Origin: Pseudomonas cavernicola
GTDB lineage: Bacteria > Pseudomonadota > Gammaproteobacteria > Pseudomonadales > Pseudomonadaceae
Length of the DNA stretch: 64,000 nt
NCBI RefSeq assembly: GCF_003596405.1
Contig: NZ_QYUR01000001.1
Location: 5,001 to 69,000 of the forward strand
Direction: 5' to 3'
Part shown: piece after piece, positions 51,459 to 64,000 of the stretch
Numbering within the stretch: position 1 is the first letter of the stretch
Layout of the letters: each line of letters opens with the position of its first letter
Notes under the pieces: generated by a model
The model's input: the letters and a program-made list of their open reading frames with translations, nothing else
Told to the model about the DNA's origin: nothing
Database searches by the model: none
Position numbers and translations under genes: made by a program

Positions 51459-52163
51459 GGAGAGGGTTATCCAGCGCTGATTGACGAACAGCTCAATGGG
51501 GCGGTATTGGGTCTTGTAGTTCATCTTCCGGCAGCTCTTGATCCAGTAACCAAGATAGACAGCTTCTAAGCCTAGGCGAACGGTTTCGCCAATCTGCCAG
51601 AGGATGGCATAACGGCCCAAGCTGCGGCGCTCCTCGTCAGGATCGTAGAAGGTGTAAACCGCGGAAAGACCATTGGGCAGTACGTCGGTAACTGCGACGG
51701 CGAGCAAGCGACCGGACAGCCGGAACTCGTAAAAGCGGGAAAAAGGCAGGTCACGCACCAAAAAGGTGGCGAATTGATCGCGATTGGGTGGATACATGTC
51801 GCCATCGGCGTGGCGCTGTTCGATATAGCGCGCGTAGAGAGCGTAATACTCTTCACTGAAGGTTGGGCGTACGGCGTGAACCTGAAGCTCTTCGTTGCGT
51901 TTGAGGATTCGTCGTTGCTGGCGGTTGGGTGTGAATTGCGCCGCAGGAATGCGCGCCGGCACGCAGGCTGTGCAGCGCTGGCAATGTGGGCGATATAGGT
52001 GATCACCGCTGCGGCGAAAACCCATTTCCGAAAGCTCGGCGTAGACCTCCATATCCATTGGCTGGCTGGGGTCAAGAAACAGCGTCGTGGCCTGTTCCTC
52101 GGGCAGATAGCTGCAGGGATGCGGCTGAGTGGCGTAGAACTTAAGGCGAGCCAGCTCGGTCAT
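51456..52163 (-). CDS. ate: Aspartate/glutamate leucyltransferase (Bpt)
   Basis: A 235-residue transferase that adds Leu from Leu-tRNA to proteins starting with Asp or Glu, creating a ClpS-recognised N-degron. The N-terminal Cys cluster ([14 protein letters not shown] near 12-25 and [15 protein letters not shown] near 58-72) and the C-terminal [20 protein letters not shown] block are diagnostic. Its TAG stop is provided by the adjacent inverted repeat, so the last residues (WITLS) may differ from relatives. Downstream of aat in the same direction, 54 bases apart. Confidence 0.94.
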   Translation of the reverse strand: MTELARLKFYATQPHPCSYLPEEQATTLFLDPSQPMDMEVYAELSEMGFRRSGDHLYRPHCQRCTACVPARIPAAQFTPNRQQRRILKRNEELQVHAVRPTFSEEYYALYARYIEQRHADGDMYPPNRDQFATFLVRDLPFSRFYEFRLSGRLLAVAVTDVLPNGLSAVYTFYDPDEERRSLGRYAILWQIGETVRLGLEAVYLGYWIKSCRKMNYKTQYRPIELFVNQRWITLS

Positions 52164-52217
52164 GATTAACCCTCAAGAGAGGCTTAGAGTAAGTGTATGC
52201 CAGCCTGCCGAACTCGC

Positions 52218-52898
52218 CTAGGCAAGCCAGTCCGCCGTATTTGCTTGATTCAGGTGACGAGCCAGGTAGCCTGCGAACTCCGTGCGAGGAATGGCGCGGG
52301 CGCCAAAGCTCTGCAGGTGCGGAGTGGGCATTTGGCAGTCGACCAGCACGAAGCCCCAGGCCTTGAGGTGTTCGACCAGCGTGATAAATCCCACTTTGGA
52401 GGCGTTATCGGTTCGACTGAACATGGACTCACCGAAAAACAGCTGCCCCATCGCCAGCCCATAAAGCCCGCCAACTAGCTCCCCGTTGAGCCAGACTTCG
52501 ACCGAGTGGGCAATGCCGCGCCGATGCAATTCCAGATACGCGGCTTGCATGCTGGAGGTGATCCAGGTGCCCTCGGAATAAGTGCGCGGAGCAGCGCAGG
52601 CGTGGATTACGGCAGCGAAATCCCGATCAAAGGTTACCTGGTAGCGGGCTTGACGCAGGGTCTTGTTCAGGCTGCGTGAGATGTGAATTTCGCCCGGAAA
52701 TAGCACGGTGCGTGGATCCGGTGACCACCAGAGAATCGGCTGGTCGTCCTGATACCAGGGAAAGCAACCGTGACGGTAAGCCTGGATCAGGCGGTCAGCG
52801 CTCAGGTCGCCGCCGGCCGCGAGCAGGCCGTTAGGTTCGCGCAAGGCTTTCTCGAGAGAGGGGAAGTCCAGGGAGTCGCGCTGTAGCCAGGTCAGCAT
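52218..52898 (-). CDS. aat: Leucyl/phenylalanyl-tRNA-protein transferase
   Basis: A 226-residue enzyme that adds Leu or Phe to N-terminal Lys or Arg, marking proteins for ClpS-ClpAP. Conserved blocks: [59 protein letters not shown], and [20 protein letters not shown] with MFSR. Length is normal. Part of the minus-strand run trxB-aat-ate-infA; the gap to trxB is 59 bases. Confidence 0.96.
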   Translation of the reverse strand: MLTWLQRDSLDFPSLEKALREPNGLLAAGGDLSADRLIQAYRHGCFPWYQDDQPILWWSPDPRTVLFPGEIHISRSLNKTLRQARYQVTFDRDFAAVIHACAAPRTYSEGTWITSSMQAAYLELHRRGIAHSVEVWLNGELVGGLYGLAMGQLFFGESMFSRTDNASKVGFITLVEHLKAWGFVLVDCQMPTPHLQSFGARAIPRTEFAGYLARHLNQANTADWLA

Positions 52899-52957
52899 GA
52901 TGGGCTATGACCGAGAGGGTAGGGCGAAGGTGGGCGCTGGGCGCCCACCTGTAGGGC

Positions 52958-53920
<963 letters not shown>

Positions 53921-54133
53921 TCATAAGCCTTTGTCACAAAAGAGAATGCGTGCTCCAATTGAGCCGCACGGAAGATGCTGTTGGCTATGCTACACCGAAG
54001 CGGGAGAGGCCGGCAAAACGCGCCATAGGCATGTCGCGTGACGTGGCATCAGGCAGGCAAACCCGTACAATAGGCCAAGTTTTCGCCGTCAATCGATTGT
54101 TGGGCGCGCCGTAGGCGCAGGAAAAGACGCGTT

Positions 54134-56539
54134 TTGAAGAACTCCACCACTACCGCTCAAGCACCAGTTTGGCGTCAGCAATTGCACTACCGGCTCAAGG
54201 AAGGTGCGCTGATCGCGCTGGGTGCGCTTTGCCTTTATCTTTGGATGGCGCTGCTGACCTATGATCAGAATGATCCGGGTTGGACCCATACCAGCAATGT
54301 CGTGCAGGTTCAGAATGCCGCTGGCCGTGCCGGTGCGTGGTTTGCCGATATCTTATTCATGGCCCTCGGTTATTTCGCCTACCTGTTTCCACTGCTTTTG
54401 GCGGTGAAGACATTCCAGGTCTTCCGCGGCCGTCACCAGCCCTGGCAGTGGAGCGGCTGGTTGTTTTCCTGGCGGCTGATTGGTTTGGTGTTTCTGGTGT
54501 TGTCCGGCGCGGCCTTGGCCTATATCCATTTCCATTCCGGTTCCAGCTTGCCCGCTTCGGCTGGCGGTGCGCTAGGTGAAAGCCTGGGGCAGTTGGCCGT
54601 TGCTGCGCTGAATGTGCAGGGCAGCACGTTGCTGTTTATCGCGTTGTTCCTGTTTGGCCTGACGGTGTTTAGCGACCTGTCCTGGTTCAAGGTCATGGAT
54701 TTGACCGGCAAGATCACCCTAGACCTGTTCGAGCTGATCCAAAACGCCACCAACAATTGGTGGAGTGCGCGGGTCGAGCGCAAGCAATTGGTAGCCCAGT
54801 TGCGCGAAGTCGATGATCGCGTCAACGAAGTAGCCGCACCGATGGTGCATGACCGGCGTGAGCAGGCGAAGGTCAAAGAGCGCCTGATCGAGCGTGAAGA
54901 AGCCCTGAGCAAGCACATGAGCGAGCGCGAGAAGCGCCCCGCACCGGTGATTACTCCGCCTGCTGCACCTAAAGCCGTTGAGCCGAGCAAGCGCGTACAG
55001 AAAGAGAAGCAAGCGCCGCTGTTCGTCGATAGCGCGGTCGAGGGCACCTTGCCACCGATTTCCATCCTCGATGCGGCCGAGAAGAAGCAGAAGAAATATT
55101 CCCCTGAGTCCCTAGAGGCCATGTCGCGTCTGCTGGAGATCAAGCTCAAAGAGTTCGGTGTCGAGGTCATCGTCGAGTCCGTGCATCCGGGGCCGGTGAT
55201 TACCCGTTTCGAAATCCAGCCAGCTGCCGGGATCAAAGTCAGCCGCATCTCAGGTTTGGCCAAGGACTTGGCGCGCTCGTTGGCGGTGATCAGCGTGCGC
55301 GTGGTGGAAGTTATCCCAGGCAAGACCACTGTGGGTATTGAGATACCTAACGAGGACCGCCAGATCGTGCGCTTCTCTGAAGTGTTGTCCTCGCCCGAGT
55401 ACGACGAGGCCAAGTCGCCGGTAACCCTGGCGCTGGGGCATGACATCGGTGGCCGTCCGGTGATTACCGACCTGGCGCGGATGCCACACCTGCTGGTCGC
55501 CGGTACCACCGGTTCGGGTAAGTCGGTGGGCGTGAATGCCATGATCCTGTCGATTCTGTTCAAGTCCGGACCAGAAGATGCCCGGCTGATCATGATCGAC
55601 CCCAAAATGCTTGAGCTATCGATCTACGAAGGTATTCCGCACTTGCTCTGCCCAGTCGTGACCGACATGAAAGAGGCTGCCAACGCCCTGCGTTGGAGCG
55701 TTGCCGAAATGGAGCGGCGCTATAAGCTGATGTCGAAAATGGGGGTGCGAAACCTTGCCGGCTTCAATCGCAAGGTGAAGGATGCAGAAGAGGCGGGAGA
55801 GCCGCTGGTCGATCCGCTGTATAAGCGCGAAAGCATCCACGACGAAGCGCCACTGCTGAAGACCCTGCCAACCATCGTGGTGGTGGTCGACGAATTCGCC
55901 GACATGATGATGATCGTCGGCAAGAAGGTTGAGGAGCTGATCGCGCGTATCGCACAGAAGGCGCGGGCTGCGGGTATTCACTTGATCCTTGCCACTCAGC
56001 GGCCGTCGGTGGATGTAATCACCGGCTTGATCAAGGCCAACATCCCAACGCGTATGGCGTTCCAGGTCTCCAGCAAGATCGACTCGCGGACCATCCTCGA
56101 CCAGGGCGGCGCGGAGCAACTGCTCGGCCACGGTGACATGCTTTATCTGCCGCCGGGCACTGGCCTGCCGATCCGCGTTCACGGCGCCTTCGTTTCCGAC
56201 GAAGAGGTTCATCGTGTAGTCGAAGCCTGGAAACTGCGTGGTGCGCCCGACTACATCGAGGACATTCTCGCCGGCGTGGAAGAGGCTGGCAGCGGCTTCG
56301 ACGGTGGCAGTGGCGAAGGTGGCGGCGAAGGCAGTGAGGACGATCCGTTGTACGACGAAGCCGTGCGTTTCGTTACCGAGAGCCGCCGCGCTTCGATTTC
56401 CGCTGTACAGCGCAAGCTGAAAATTGGCTACAACCGCGCCGCGCGGATGGTCGAAGCCATGGAAATGGCCGGCGTAGTGACGTCTATGAACACCAACGGC
56501 TCCCGTGAAGTGATTGCGCCGGGCCCGATTCGCGATTAA
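54134..56539 (+). CDS. ftsK: DNA translocase FtsK
   Basis: An 801-residue septal DNA pump that clears chromosome dimers by activating XerCD. Four N-terminal membrane helices (about 28-180) anchor it at the septum, followed by a short charged linker with a coiled coil (about 210-310). The motor has Walker [16 protein letters not shown] near 456 and Walker [17 protein letters not shown] near 580. A Gly/Glu-rich spacer leads to the gamma winged helix (about 735-800; [20 protein letters not shown]), which reads KOPS. The start is TTG at 54134, supported by the conserved [20 protein letters not shown] that follows and GGAAAAG upstream. Bases from 55771 are duplicated in inverted form at the window end. 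Confidence 0.95.
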   Translation: MKNSTTTAQAPVWRQQLHYRLKEGALIALGALCLYLWMALLTYDQNDPGWTHTSNVVQVQNAAGRAGAWFADILFMALGYFAYLFPLLLAVKTFQVFRGRHQPWQWSGWLFSWRLIGLVFLVLSGAALAYIHFHSGSSLPASAGGALGESLGQLAVAALNVQGSTLLFIALFLFGLTVFSDLSWFKVMDLTGKITLDLFELIQNATNNWWSARVERKQLVAQLREVDDRVNEVAAPMVHDRREQAKVKERLIEREEALSKHMSEREKRPAPVITPPAAPKAVEPSKRVQKEKQAPLFVDSAVEGTLPPISILDAAEKKQKKYSPESLEAMSRLLEIKLKEFGVEVIVESVHPGPVITRFEIQPAAGIKVSRISGLAKDLARSLAVISVRVVEVIPGKTTVGIEIPNEDRQIVRFSEVLSSPEYDEAKSPVTLALGHDIGGRPVITDLARMPHLLVAGTTGSGKSVGVNAMILSILFKSGPEDARLIMIDPKMLELSIYEGIPHLLCPVVTDMKEAANALRWSVAEMERRYKLMSKMGVRNLAGFNRKVKDAEEAGEPLVDPLYKRESIHDEAPLLKTLPTIVVVVDEFADMMMIVGKKVEELIARIAQKARAAGIHLILATQRPSVDVITGLIKANIPTRMAFQVSSKIDSRTILDQGGAEQLLGHGDMLYLPPGTGLPIRVHGAFVSDEEVHRVVEAWKLRGAPDYIEDILAGVEEAGSGFDGGSGEGGGEGSEDDPLYDEAVRFVTESRRASISAVQRKLKIGYNRAARMVEAMEMAGVVTSMNTNGSREVIAPGPIRD

Positions 56540-56569
56540 CGCCTACCCATGGATTCAATGAGGATTTAC

Positions 56570-57196
56570 ATGCGCCTGATCCGCATGCTGTTGCTGGCAG
56601 CTATGGCTTTTGCCGTCATCCCAGCCCAGGCCGACGACGAGGCCGCCGTTCAGCGCCTGACCCAACTGCTCAGCCAGGCGCAGACCATCACTGCGCGTTT
56701 CTCCCAGCTGACCCTGGACGGTACTGGCACGCAGTTGCAGGAAACGGCTGGTGAGCTGTCCTTGAAGCGTCCGGGTTTGTTCCGCTGGCATACCGACGCG
56801 CCACAAGAGCAGTTACTGGTCTCCAATGGCCAGAAAGTTTGGTTGTACGACCCGGATCTGCAACAAGTGACGATTCAGAAGCTCGACCAGCGTTTGACTC
56901 ATACGCCGGCTTTGCTGCTTTCCGGGGATGTTTCGCAGATTCGCCAGAACTTCGACATCACCTTCAAAGAAGCTGGCGATGTGGTGGACTTCACCCTCAA
57001 GCCGAAAGCCAAGGACACGCTGTTCGATAACCTGCGTCTGTCCTTCCGCAAAGGGGTGATCAACGACATGCAGTTGATCGACAGTGTCGGCCAGCGCACC
57101 AACATTCTGTTCCTCGGAGTGAAGATGAACGCGGCGCTGGACGCCGGCCAGTTCACTTTCGATATCCCGGCCGGCGCTGACGTGATTCAAGAGTAA
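56570..57196 (+). CDS. lolA: Outer-membrane lipoprotein carrier LolA
   Basis: A 208-residue periplasmic chaperone that carries lipoproteins from LolCDE to LolB. The signal peptide [20 protein letters not shown] is cleaved before [10 protein letters not shown]. The mature protein has [20 protein letters not shown], with the Arg/Trp that close the hydrophobic cavity, and [17 protein letters not shown]. The ATG at 56570 is chosen because AGGA lies five bases upstream; ATGs at 56549 and 56558 are less likely. It lies 30 bases after ftsK. An identical second copy is at 62575-63201. Confidence 0.95.
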   Translation: MRLIRMLLLAAMAFAVIPAQADDEAAVQRLTQLLSQAQTITARFSQLTLDGTGTQLQETAGELSLKRPGLFRWHTDAPQEQLLVSNGQKVWLYDPDLQQVTIQKLDQRLTHTPALLLSGDVSQIRQNFDITFKEAGDVVDFTLKPKAKDTLFDNLRLSFRKGVINDMQLIDSVGQRTNILFLGVKMNAALDAGQFTFDIPAGADVIQE

Positions 57197-57229
57197 ATGC
57201 TCAAGTGTAAGAGGTGCTGACCCCAGCCC

Positions 57230-58555
57230 ATGGACCTGTTCCGTAACACCCCCGTCGCTCAACCCCTGGCCGCCCGCCTGCGTGCAGCCAGCTTGGACGA
57301 GTACGTCGGTCAGGAACACCTGCTGGCCCGTGGCAAGCCGCTACGCGAGGCGCTGGAGCAGGGCGCGCTGCACTCGATGATCTTCTGGGGCCCGCCGGGT
57401 GTCGGCAAAACCACCCTGGCGAGGCTGCTGGCGCAGGTTTCCGATGCACATTTCGAAACGCTCTCGGCGGTGTTGTCCGGGGTGAAGGAGATTCGCCAGG
57501 CGGTGGAGATTGCCCAGCAGCATGCTGCGCAGTACGGCCGGCGAACGATTCTCTTCGTCGATGAAGTGCATCGTTTCAACAAGTCGCAGCAGGATGCCTT
57601 TCTGCCTTACGTGGAAGACGGCACGCTGATCTTCATCGGTGCGACCACCGAGAACCCCTCGTTCGAGCTGAACAACGCGCTGCTTTCCCGTGCCCGCGTC
57701 TATGTGCTGAAAAGCCTGGATGAGTCGGCGTTACGCAAACTGGTAGCGCGCGCCCTGAATGAGCCGAAAGGCTTGGGCGATCGTCACTTAAGCTTGCCGG
57801 AAGACAGTTTCAAGATTCTCCTGGCGGCCGCCGATGGTGATGGTCGGCGGTTGCTGAACTTCCTTGAGAACGCCGCCGATCTGGCCGAAGACGATAGTGA
57901 GATCAGTGTCGGGCTGTTGCAAAACCTGCTGGGTGACAGCCGTCGTCGTTTCGATAAGGGCGGCGAAGCGTTCTATGACCAGATTTCTGCACTGCATAAG
58001 TCAGTCCGCGGCTCCAGCCCGGACGGCGCGTTGTATTGGTTCGCGCGCATGCTCGACGGTGGCTGCGATCCGCTGTATATCGCCCGCCGTGTGGTGCGTA
58101 TGGCCAGTGAAGACATTGGCAACGCCGATCCGCGCGCGCTGAGCTTATGCCTGTCCGCCTGGGACGTGCAGGAGCGCCTGGGTAGTCCAGAAGGTGAGTT
58201 GGCGGTGGCGCAAGCCATCGTGTATTTGGCTTGCGCACCAAAGAGCAACGCGGTCTACAACGCATTCAACGCCGCGATGCGGGATGCCGCGGAGCATGGC
58301 TCGCTGGAAGTGCCGCTGCATCTGCGTAATGCCCCGACCAAATTGATGAAAGAGCTGGGCTATGGCGACGAATACCGCTATGCCCACGATGAGCCGGAAG
58401 CCTATGCCGCTGGCGAGGATTACTTCCCGGACAGCCTCGAACCGCGCAACTACTACCAGCCGGTGCCGCGCGGCCTAGAGTTGAAAATCCGTGACAAGCT
58501 GAATCATCTCGCGGCGCAGGATCGCGCTAGCCCTAGGCAACGGAGAAAACCATGA
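57230..58555 (+). CDS. rarA: Replication-associated recombination protein A
   Basis: A 441-residue AAA+ clamp-loader-like ATPase (MgsA/RarA/WRNIP1 family) acting at stalled forks. N-terminal [20 protein letters not shown] is conserved. Walker A is [14 protein letters not shown] near 52, Walker B and sensor [20 protein letters not shown], then [20 protein letters not shown]. The C-terminal tetramerisation domain includes [20 protein letters not shown]. This copy is full length; the inverted copy carries three deletions. Its stop overlaps the crcB start (ATGA). Confidence 0.96.
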   Translation: MDLFRNTPVAQPLAARLRAASLDEYVGQEHLLARGKPLREALEQGALHSMIFWGPPGVGKTTLARLLAQVSDAHFETLSAVLSGVKEIRQAVEIAQQHAAQYGRRTILFVDEVHRFNKSQQDAFLPYVEDGTLIFIGATTENPSFELNNALLSRARVYVLKSLDESALRKLVARALNEPKGLGDRHLSLPEDSFKILLAAADGDGRRLLNFLENAADLAEDDSEISVGLLQNLLGDSRRRFDKGGEAFYDQISALHKSVRGSSPDGALYWFARMLDGGCDPLYIARRVVRMASEDIGNADPRALSLCLSAWDVQERLGSPEGELAVAQAIVYLACAPKSNAVYNAFNAAMRDAAEHGSLEVPLHLRNAPTKLMKELGYGDEYRYAHDEPEAYAAGEDYFPDSLEPRNYYQPVPRGLELKIRDKLNHLAAQDRASPRQRRKP

Positions 58556-58924
58556 TTCGAGTGGTTCTTGCGGTTGCTGTGGCGGTACAGCGGGCACCTT
58601 ATTGCGCTTTGCGACCACCAACTGGATCAGTGCCCATTGGCCGCAGCACTTCAATGTCGGTACGCTGCTGGTCAATATTGTTGGCTGCCTGCTGATTGGC
58701 TATCTCTACGGCCTATTCTTGCTTCGCCCGGAGATACCGCTGGAGTTGCGCGCCGGTTTGGTGGTTGGCTTTCTCGGTGGGCTGACGACCTTTTCCTCCT
58801 TTACCCTCGACACGCTGCGCTTGCTGGAAAGCGGGCAGTTGCCGCTAGCTCTCGCTATGTGGCACTCAGCGTGCTCGGCGGCCTGCTCGCCACTTGGGTG
58901 GGCTTGTCCCTGACCAAACTCTGA
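58552..58924 (+). pseudogene. crcB: crcB, copy with two single-base deletions
   Basis: Fluoride channel Fluc/CrcB: small four-helix protein, dual-topology dimer exporting F-. This copy starts correctly ([10 protein letters not shown]) but lost one G near 58586 (GTGGCGG against GTGGGCGG in the other copy) and one G near 58855 (CTCTCGCTATG against CTCTCGGCTATG). The rest matches the intact copy at 60848-61222 base for base. Since both changes are in short homopolymers, they are more likely sequencing errors than mutations. Expected position in the operon between rarA and serS. Confidence 0.85.
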
Positions 58925-58931
58925 TGACTGA

Positions 58932-60840
<1,909 letters not shown>

Positions 60841-60847
60841 TCAGTCA

Positions 60848-61222
60848 TCAGAGTTTGGTCAGGGACAAGCCCACCCAAGTGGCGAGCAGGCCGCCGAGCA
60901 CGCTGAGTGCCACATAGCCGAGAGCTAGCGGCAACTGCCCGCTTTCCAGCAAGCGCAGCGTGTCGAGGGTAAAGGAGGAAAAGGTCGTCAGCCCACCGAG
61001 AAAGCCAACCACCAAACCGGCGCGCAACTCCAGCGGTATCTCCGGGCGAAGCAAGAATAGGCCGTAGAGATAGCCAATCAGCAGGCAGCCAACAATATTG
61101 ACCAGCAGCGTACCGACATTGAAGTGCTGCGGCCAATGGGCACTGATCCAGTTGGTGGTCGCAAAGCGCAATAAGGTGCCCGCTGTACCGCCCACAGCAA
61201 CCGCAAGAACCACTCGAATCAT
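60848..61222 (-). CDS. crcB: Fluoride channel CrcB (intact copy)
   Basis: A 124-residue, four-helix inner-membrane fluoride exporter. Motifs: [15 protein letters not shown] (residues 11-25) with the conserved Gly/Arg, [20 protein letters not shown] with the pore Asn, and [20 protein letters not shown] with the Phe box and the Na+-binding TTFSSF loop. It functions as a dual-topology dimer. This copy is complete and gives the true sequence of the frameshifted one at 58552. If the hairpin is an artefact, the genome has one crcB. Confidence 0.93.
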   Translation of the reverse strand: MIRVVLAVAVGGTAGTLLRFATTNWISAHWPQHFNVGTLLVNIVGCLLIGYLYGLFLLRPEIPLELRAGLVVGFLGGLTTFSSFTLDTLRLLESGQLPLALGYVALSVLGGLLATWVGLSLTKL

Positions 61223-62541
61223 GGTTTTCTCCGTTGCCTAGGGCTAGCGCGATCCTGCGCCGCGAGATGATTCAGCTTGTCACGGATTTTCAACTCTAGG
61301 CCGCGCGGCACCGGCTGGTAGTAGTTGCGCGGTTCGAGGCTGTCGGGAAGTAATCCTCGCCAGCGGCATAGGCTTCCGGCTCATCGTGGGCATAGCGGTA
61401 TTCGTCGCCATAGCCCAGCTCTTTCATCAATTTGGTCGGGGCATTACGCAGATGCAGCGGCACTTCCAGCGAGCCATGCTCCGCGGCATCCCGCATCGCG
61501 GCGTTGAATGCGTTGTAGACCGCGTTGCTCTTTGGTGCGCAAGCCAAATACACGATGGCTTGCGCCACCGCCAACTCACCTTCTGGACTACCCAGGCGCT
61601 CCTGCACGTCCCAGGCGGACAGGCATAAGCTCAGCGCGCGCGGATCGGCGTTGCCAATGTCTTCACTGGCCATACGCACCACACGGCGGGCGATATACAG
61701 CGGATCGCAGCCACCGTCGAGCATGCGCGCGAACCAATACAACGCGCCGTCCGGGCTGGAGCCGCGGACTGACTTATGCAGTGCAGAAATCTGGTCATAG
61801 AACGCTTCGCCGCCCTTATCGAAACGACGACGGCTGTCACCCAGCAGGTTTTGCAACAGCCCGACACTGATCTCACTATCGTCTTCGGCCAGATCGGCGG
61901 CGTTCTCAAGGAAGTTCAGCAACCGCCGACCATCACCATCGGCGGCCGCCAGGAGAATCTTGAAACTGTCTTCCGGCAAGCTTAAGTGACGATCGCCCAA
62001 GCCTTTCGGCTCATTCAGGGCGCGCGCTACCAGTTTGCGTAACGCCGACTCATCCAGGCTTTTCAGCACATAGACGCGGGCACGGAAAGCAGCGCGTTGT
62101 TCAGCTCGAACGAGGGGTTCTCGGTGGTCGCACCGATGAAGATCAGCGTGCCGTCTTCCACGTAAGGCAGAAAGGCATCCTGCTGCGACTTGTTGAAACG
62201 ATGCACTTCATCGACGAAGAGAATCGTTCGCCGGCCGTACTGCGCAGCATGCTGCTGGGCAATCTCCACCGCCTGGCGAATCTCCTTCACCCCGGACAAC
62301 ACCGCCGAGAGCGTTTCGAAATGTGCATCGGAAACCTGCGCCAGCAGCCTCGCCAGGGTGGTTTTGCCGACACCCGGCGGGCCCCAGAAGATCATCGAGT
62401 GCAGCGCGCCCTGCTCCAGCGCCTCGCGTAGCGGCTTGCCACGGGCCAGCAGGTGTTCCTGACCGACGTACTCGTCCAAGCTGGCTGCACGCAGGCGGGC
62501 GGCCAGGGTTGAGCGACGGGGGTGTTACGGAACAGGTCCAT
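61219..62541 (-). pseudogene. rarA: rarA, right copy with three single-base deletions
   Basis: Mirror copy of the intact rarA at 57230. It has lost one C near 62508 (ACCCTGG against ACCCCTGG), one C near 62085 (TTTCCGTG against TTTCCCGTG) and one G near 61347 (CCCGACAG against CCCGGACAG). It therefore reads only in pieces, but the Walker A segment and C-terminal domain are otherwise unchanged. Its length is exactly three bases shorter than the intact copy (1323 against 1326). The losses are in homopolymers, as expected of raw long-read error. Confidence 0.9.
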
Positions 62542-62574
62542 GGGCTGGGGTCAGCACCTCTTACACTTGAGCAT

Positions 62575-63201
62575 TTACTCTTGAATCACGTCAGCGCCGG
62601 CCGGGATATCGAAAGTGAACTGGCCGGCGTCCAGCGCCGCGTTCATCTTCACTCCGAGGAACAGAATGTTGGTGCGCTGGCCGACACTGTCGATCAACTG
62701 CATGTCGTTGATCACCCCTTTGCGGAAGGACAGACGCAGGTTATCGAACAGCGTGTCCTTGGCTTTCGGCTTGAGGGTGAAGTCCACCACATCGCCAGCT
62801 TCTTTGAAGGTGATGTCGAAGTTCTGGCGAATCTGCGAAACATCCCCGGAAAGCAGCAAAGCCGGCGTATGAGTCAAACGCTGGTCGAGCTTCTGAATCG
62901 TCACTTGTTGCAGATCCGGGTCGTACAACCAAACTTTCTGGCCATTGGAGACCAGTAACTGCTCTTGTGGCGCGTCGGTATGCCAGCGGAACAAACCCGG
63001 ACGCTTCAAGGACAGCTCACCAGCCGTTTCCTGCAACTGCGTGCCAGTACCGTCCAGGGTCAGCTGGGAGAAACGCGCAGTGATGGTCTGCGCCTGGCTG
63101 AGCAGTTGGGTCAGGCGCTGAACGGCGGCCTCGTCGTCGGCCTGGGCTGGGATGACGGCAAAAGCCATAGCTGCCAGCAACAGCATGCGGATCAGGCGCA
63201 T
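62575..63201 (-). CDS. lolA: LolA, duplicate copy in the inverted arm
   Basis: Identical in length and translation to the copy at 56570-57196 (208 residues, signal peptide [20 protein letters not shown]). No independent information; probably not a second gene in the organism. Confidence 0.9.
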   Translation of the reverse strand: MRLIRMLLLAAMAFAVIPAQADDEAAVQRLTQLLSQAQTITARFSQLTLDGTGTQLQETAGELSLKRPGLFRWHTDAPQEQLLVSNGQKVWLYDPDLQQVTIQKLDQRLTHTPALLLSGDVSQIRQNFDITFKEAGDVVDFTLKPKAKDTLFDNLRLSFRKGVINDMQLIDSVGQRTNILFLGVKMNAALDAGQFTFDIPAGADVIQE

Positions 63202-63231
63202 GTAAATCCTCATTGAATCCATGGGTAGGCG

Positions 63232-64000
63232 TTAATCGCGAATCGGGCCCGGCGCAATCACTTCACGGAGCCGTTGGTGTTCATAGACGTCACTACGCCG
63301 GCCATTTCCATGGCTTCGACCATCCGCGCGGCGCGGTTGTAGCCAATTTTCAGCTTGCGCTGTACAGCGGAAATCGAAGCGCGGCGGCTCTCGGTAACGA
63401 AACGCACGGCTTCGTCGTACAACGGATCGTCCTCACTGCCTTCGCCGCCACCTTCGCCACTGCCACCGTCGAAGCCGCTGCCAGCCTCTTCCACGCCGGC
63501 GAGAATGTCCTCGATGTAGTCGGGCGCACCACGCAGTTTCCAGGCTTCGACTACACGATGAACCTCTTCGTCGGAAACGAAGGCGCCGTGAACGCGGATC
63601 GGCAGGCCAGTGCCCGGCGGCAGATAAAGCATGTCACCGTGGCCGAGCAGTTGCTCCGCGCCGCCCTGGTCGAGGATGGTCCGCGAGTCGATCTTGCTGG
63701 AGACCTGGAACGCCATACGCGTTGGGATGTTGGCCTTGATCAAGCCGGTGATTACATCCACCGACGGCCGCTGAGTGGCAAGGATCAAGTGAATACCCGC
63801 AGCCCGCGCCTTCTGTGCGATACGCGCGATCAGCTCCTCAACCTTCTTGCCGACGATCATCATCATGTCGGCGAATTCGTCGACCACCACCACGATGGTT
63901 GGCAGGGTCTTCAGCAGTGGCGCTTCGTCGTGGGATGCTTTCGCGCTTATACAGCGGATCGACCAGCGGCTCTCCCGCCTCTTCTGCATCCTTCACCTTG
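63232..64000 (-). pseudogene. ftsK: ftsK 3' part, right copy (partial, two indels)
   Basis: The last third of FtsK (second half of the motor and the gamma domain), cut by the window end. One missing C near 63267 shifts the last codons (NTNGSVK instead of [12 protein letters not shown]), and one extra C near 63933 breaks the frame at [12 protein letters not shown]. Otherwise identical to 55771-56539. Confidence 0.9.

Noticed and set aside
60848..61222. A genuine second crcB, as in genomes with two fluoride channel genes
   Set aside because: It is base-for-base the mirror of the first copy apart from two homopolymer indels and lies within the hairpin arm.

Overview
The window is a piece of a Pseudomonas chromosome (gamma-proteobacterium). 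Evidence: a Pseudomonas-type 23S 3' end and 5S gene, a fused nuoCD in a 13-gene Complex I operon, the 531-residue type of isocitrate lyase, FhpR/Fhp, a BqsRS-like ferrous-iron two-component system, a TlpQ-like chemoreceptor, and a gene order that follows, from memory, P. aeruginosa PAO1 from queD (PA2666) down to serS (PA2612). Most of it is core genome. The accessory content is two nested insertion sequences at the left edge and several small inverted repeats that sit in or beside genes.

Layout. 1-860: 3' end of 23S rRNA, 5S rRNA and the rrn terminator. 939-5612: an IS66-family element whose tnpC is split by an IS21-family element (1471-4085). 5.7-17.4 kb: queD, the NO-responsive pair fhpR/fhp, a decaying DUF5329 gene, two lipid/ester hydrolase genes, a PepSY-PepSY-response regulator-histidine kinase operon, an FMN reductase and a chemoreceptor. 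17.7-32.7 kb: nuoA-N on the minus strand. 33.2-39.7 kb: a thioesterase gene broken by a REP-like repeat, a PhoX-like phosphatase, aceA, and a secretin-like plus PLD-like gene pair. 39.8-47.7 kb: GNAT, roxA, purB, an EamA transporter, hflD, mnmA, a Nudix gene and icd. 47.7-54 kb: cspD, the N-degron genes clpS, clpA, ate and aat with infA, then trxB. 54.1-59.8 kb: ftsK, lolA, rarA, crcB and serS.

From 55771 to the end the sequence is a giant hairpin. The left arm (55771-59851) returns as its reverse complement (59922-64000) around a 70-base spacer lying inside serS. The arms appear to differ only by about 14 single-base, mostly homopolymer, insertions and deletions, and these account exactly for the two-base difference in arm length. 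I read this as a fold-back (chimeric or hairpin) read at the end of an unpolished contig. The gene fragments and frameshifts there should not be taken as biology without checking.

Regulation readable from the sequence: three NorR-type GT-N7-AC sites between fhpR and fhp; a BqsR-like tandem box before the PepSY/TCS operon; a sigma-28 promoter for the chemoreceptor; a Pho-box-like site before phoX; and TGTAGT/ACTACA palindromes before icd, with a looser form before aceA, the two genes that compete for isocitrate. I found no CRISPR array, prophage, toxin-antitoxin or defence island, and nothing I would call an undescribed system. The most unusual items are the hairpin, the nested IS with a precise target duplication, and the inverted-repeat elements that supply stop codons or replace coding sequence.
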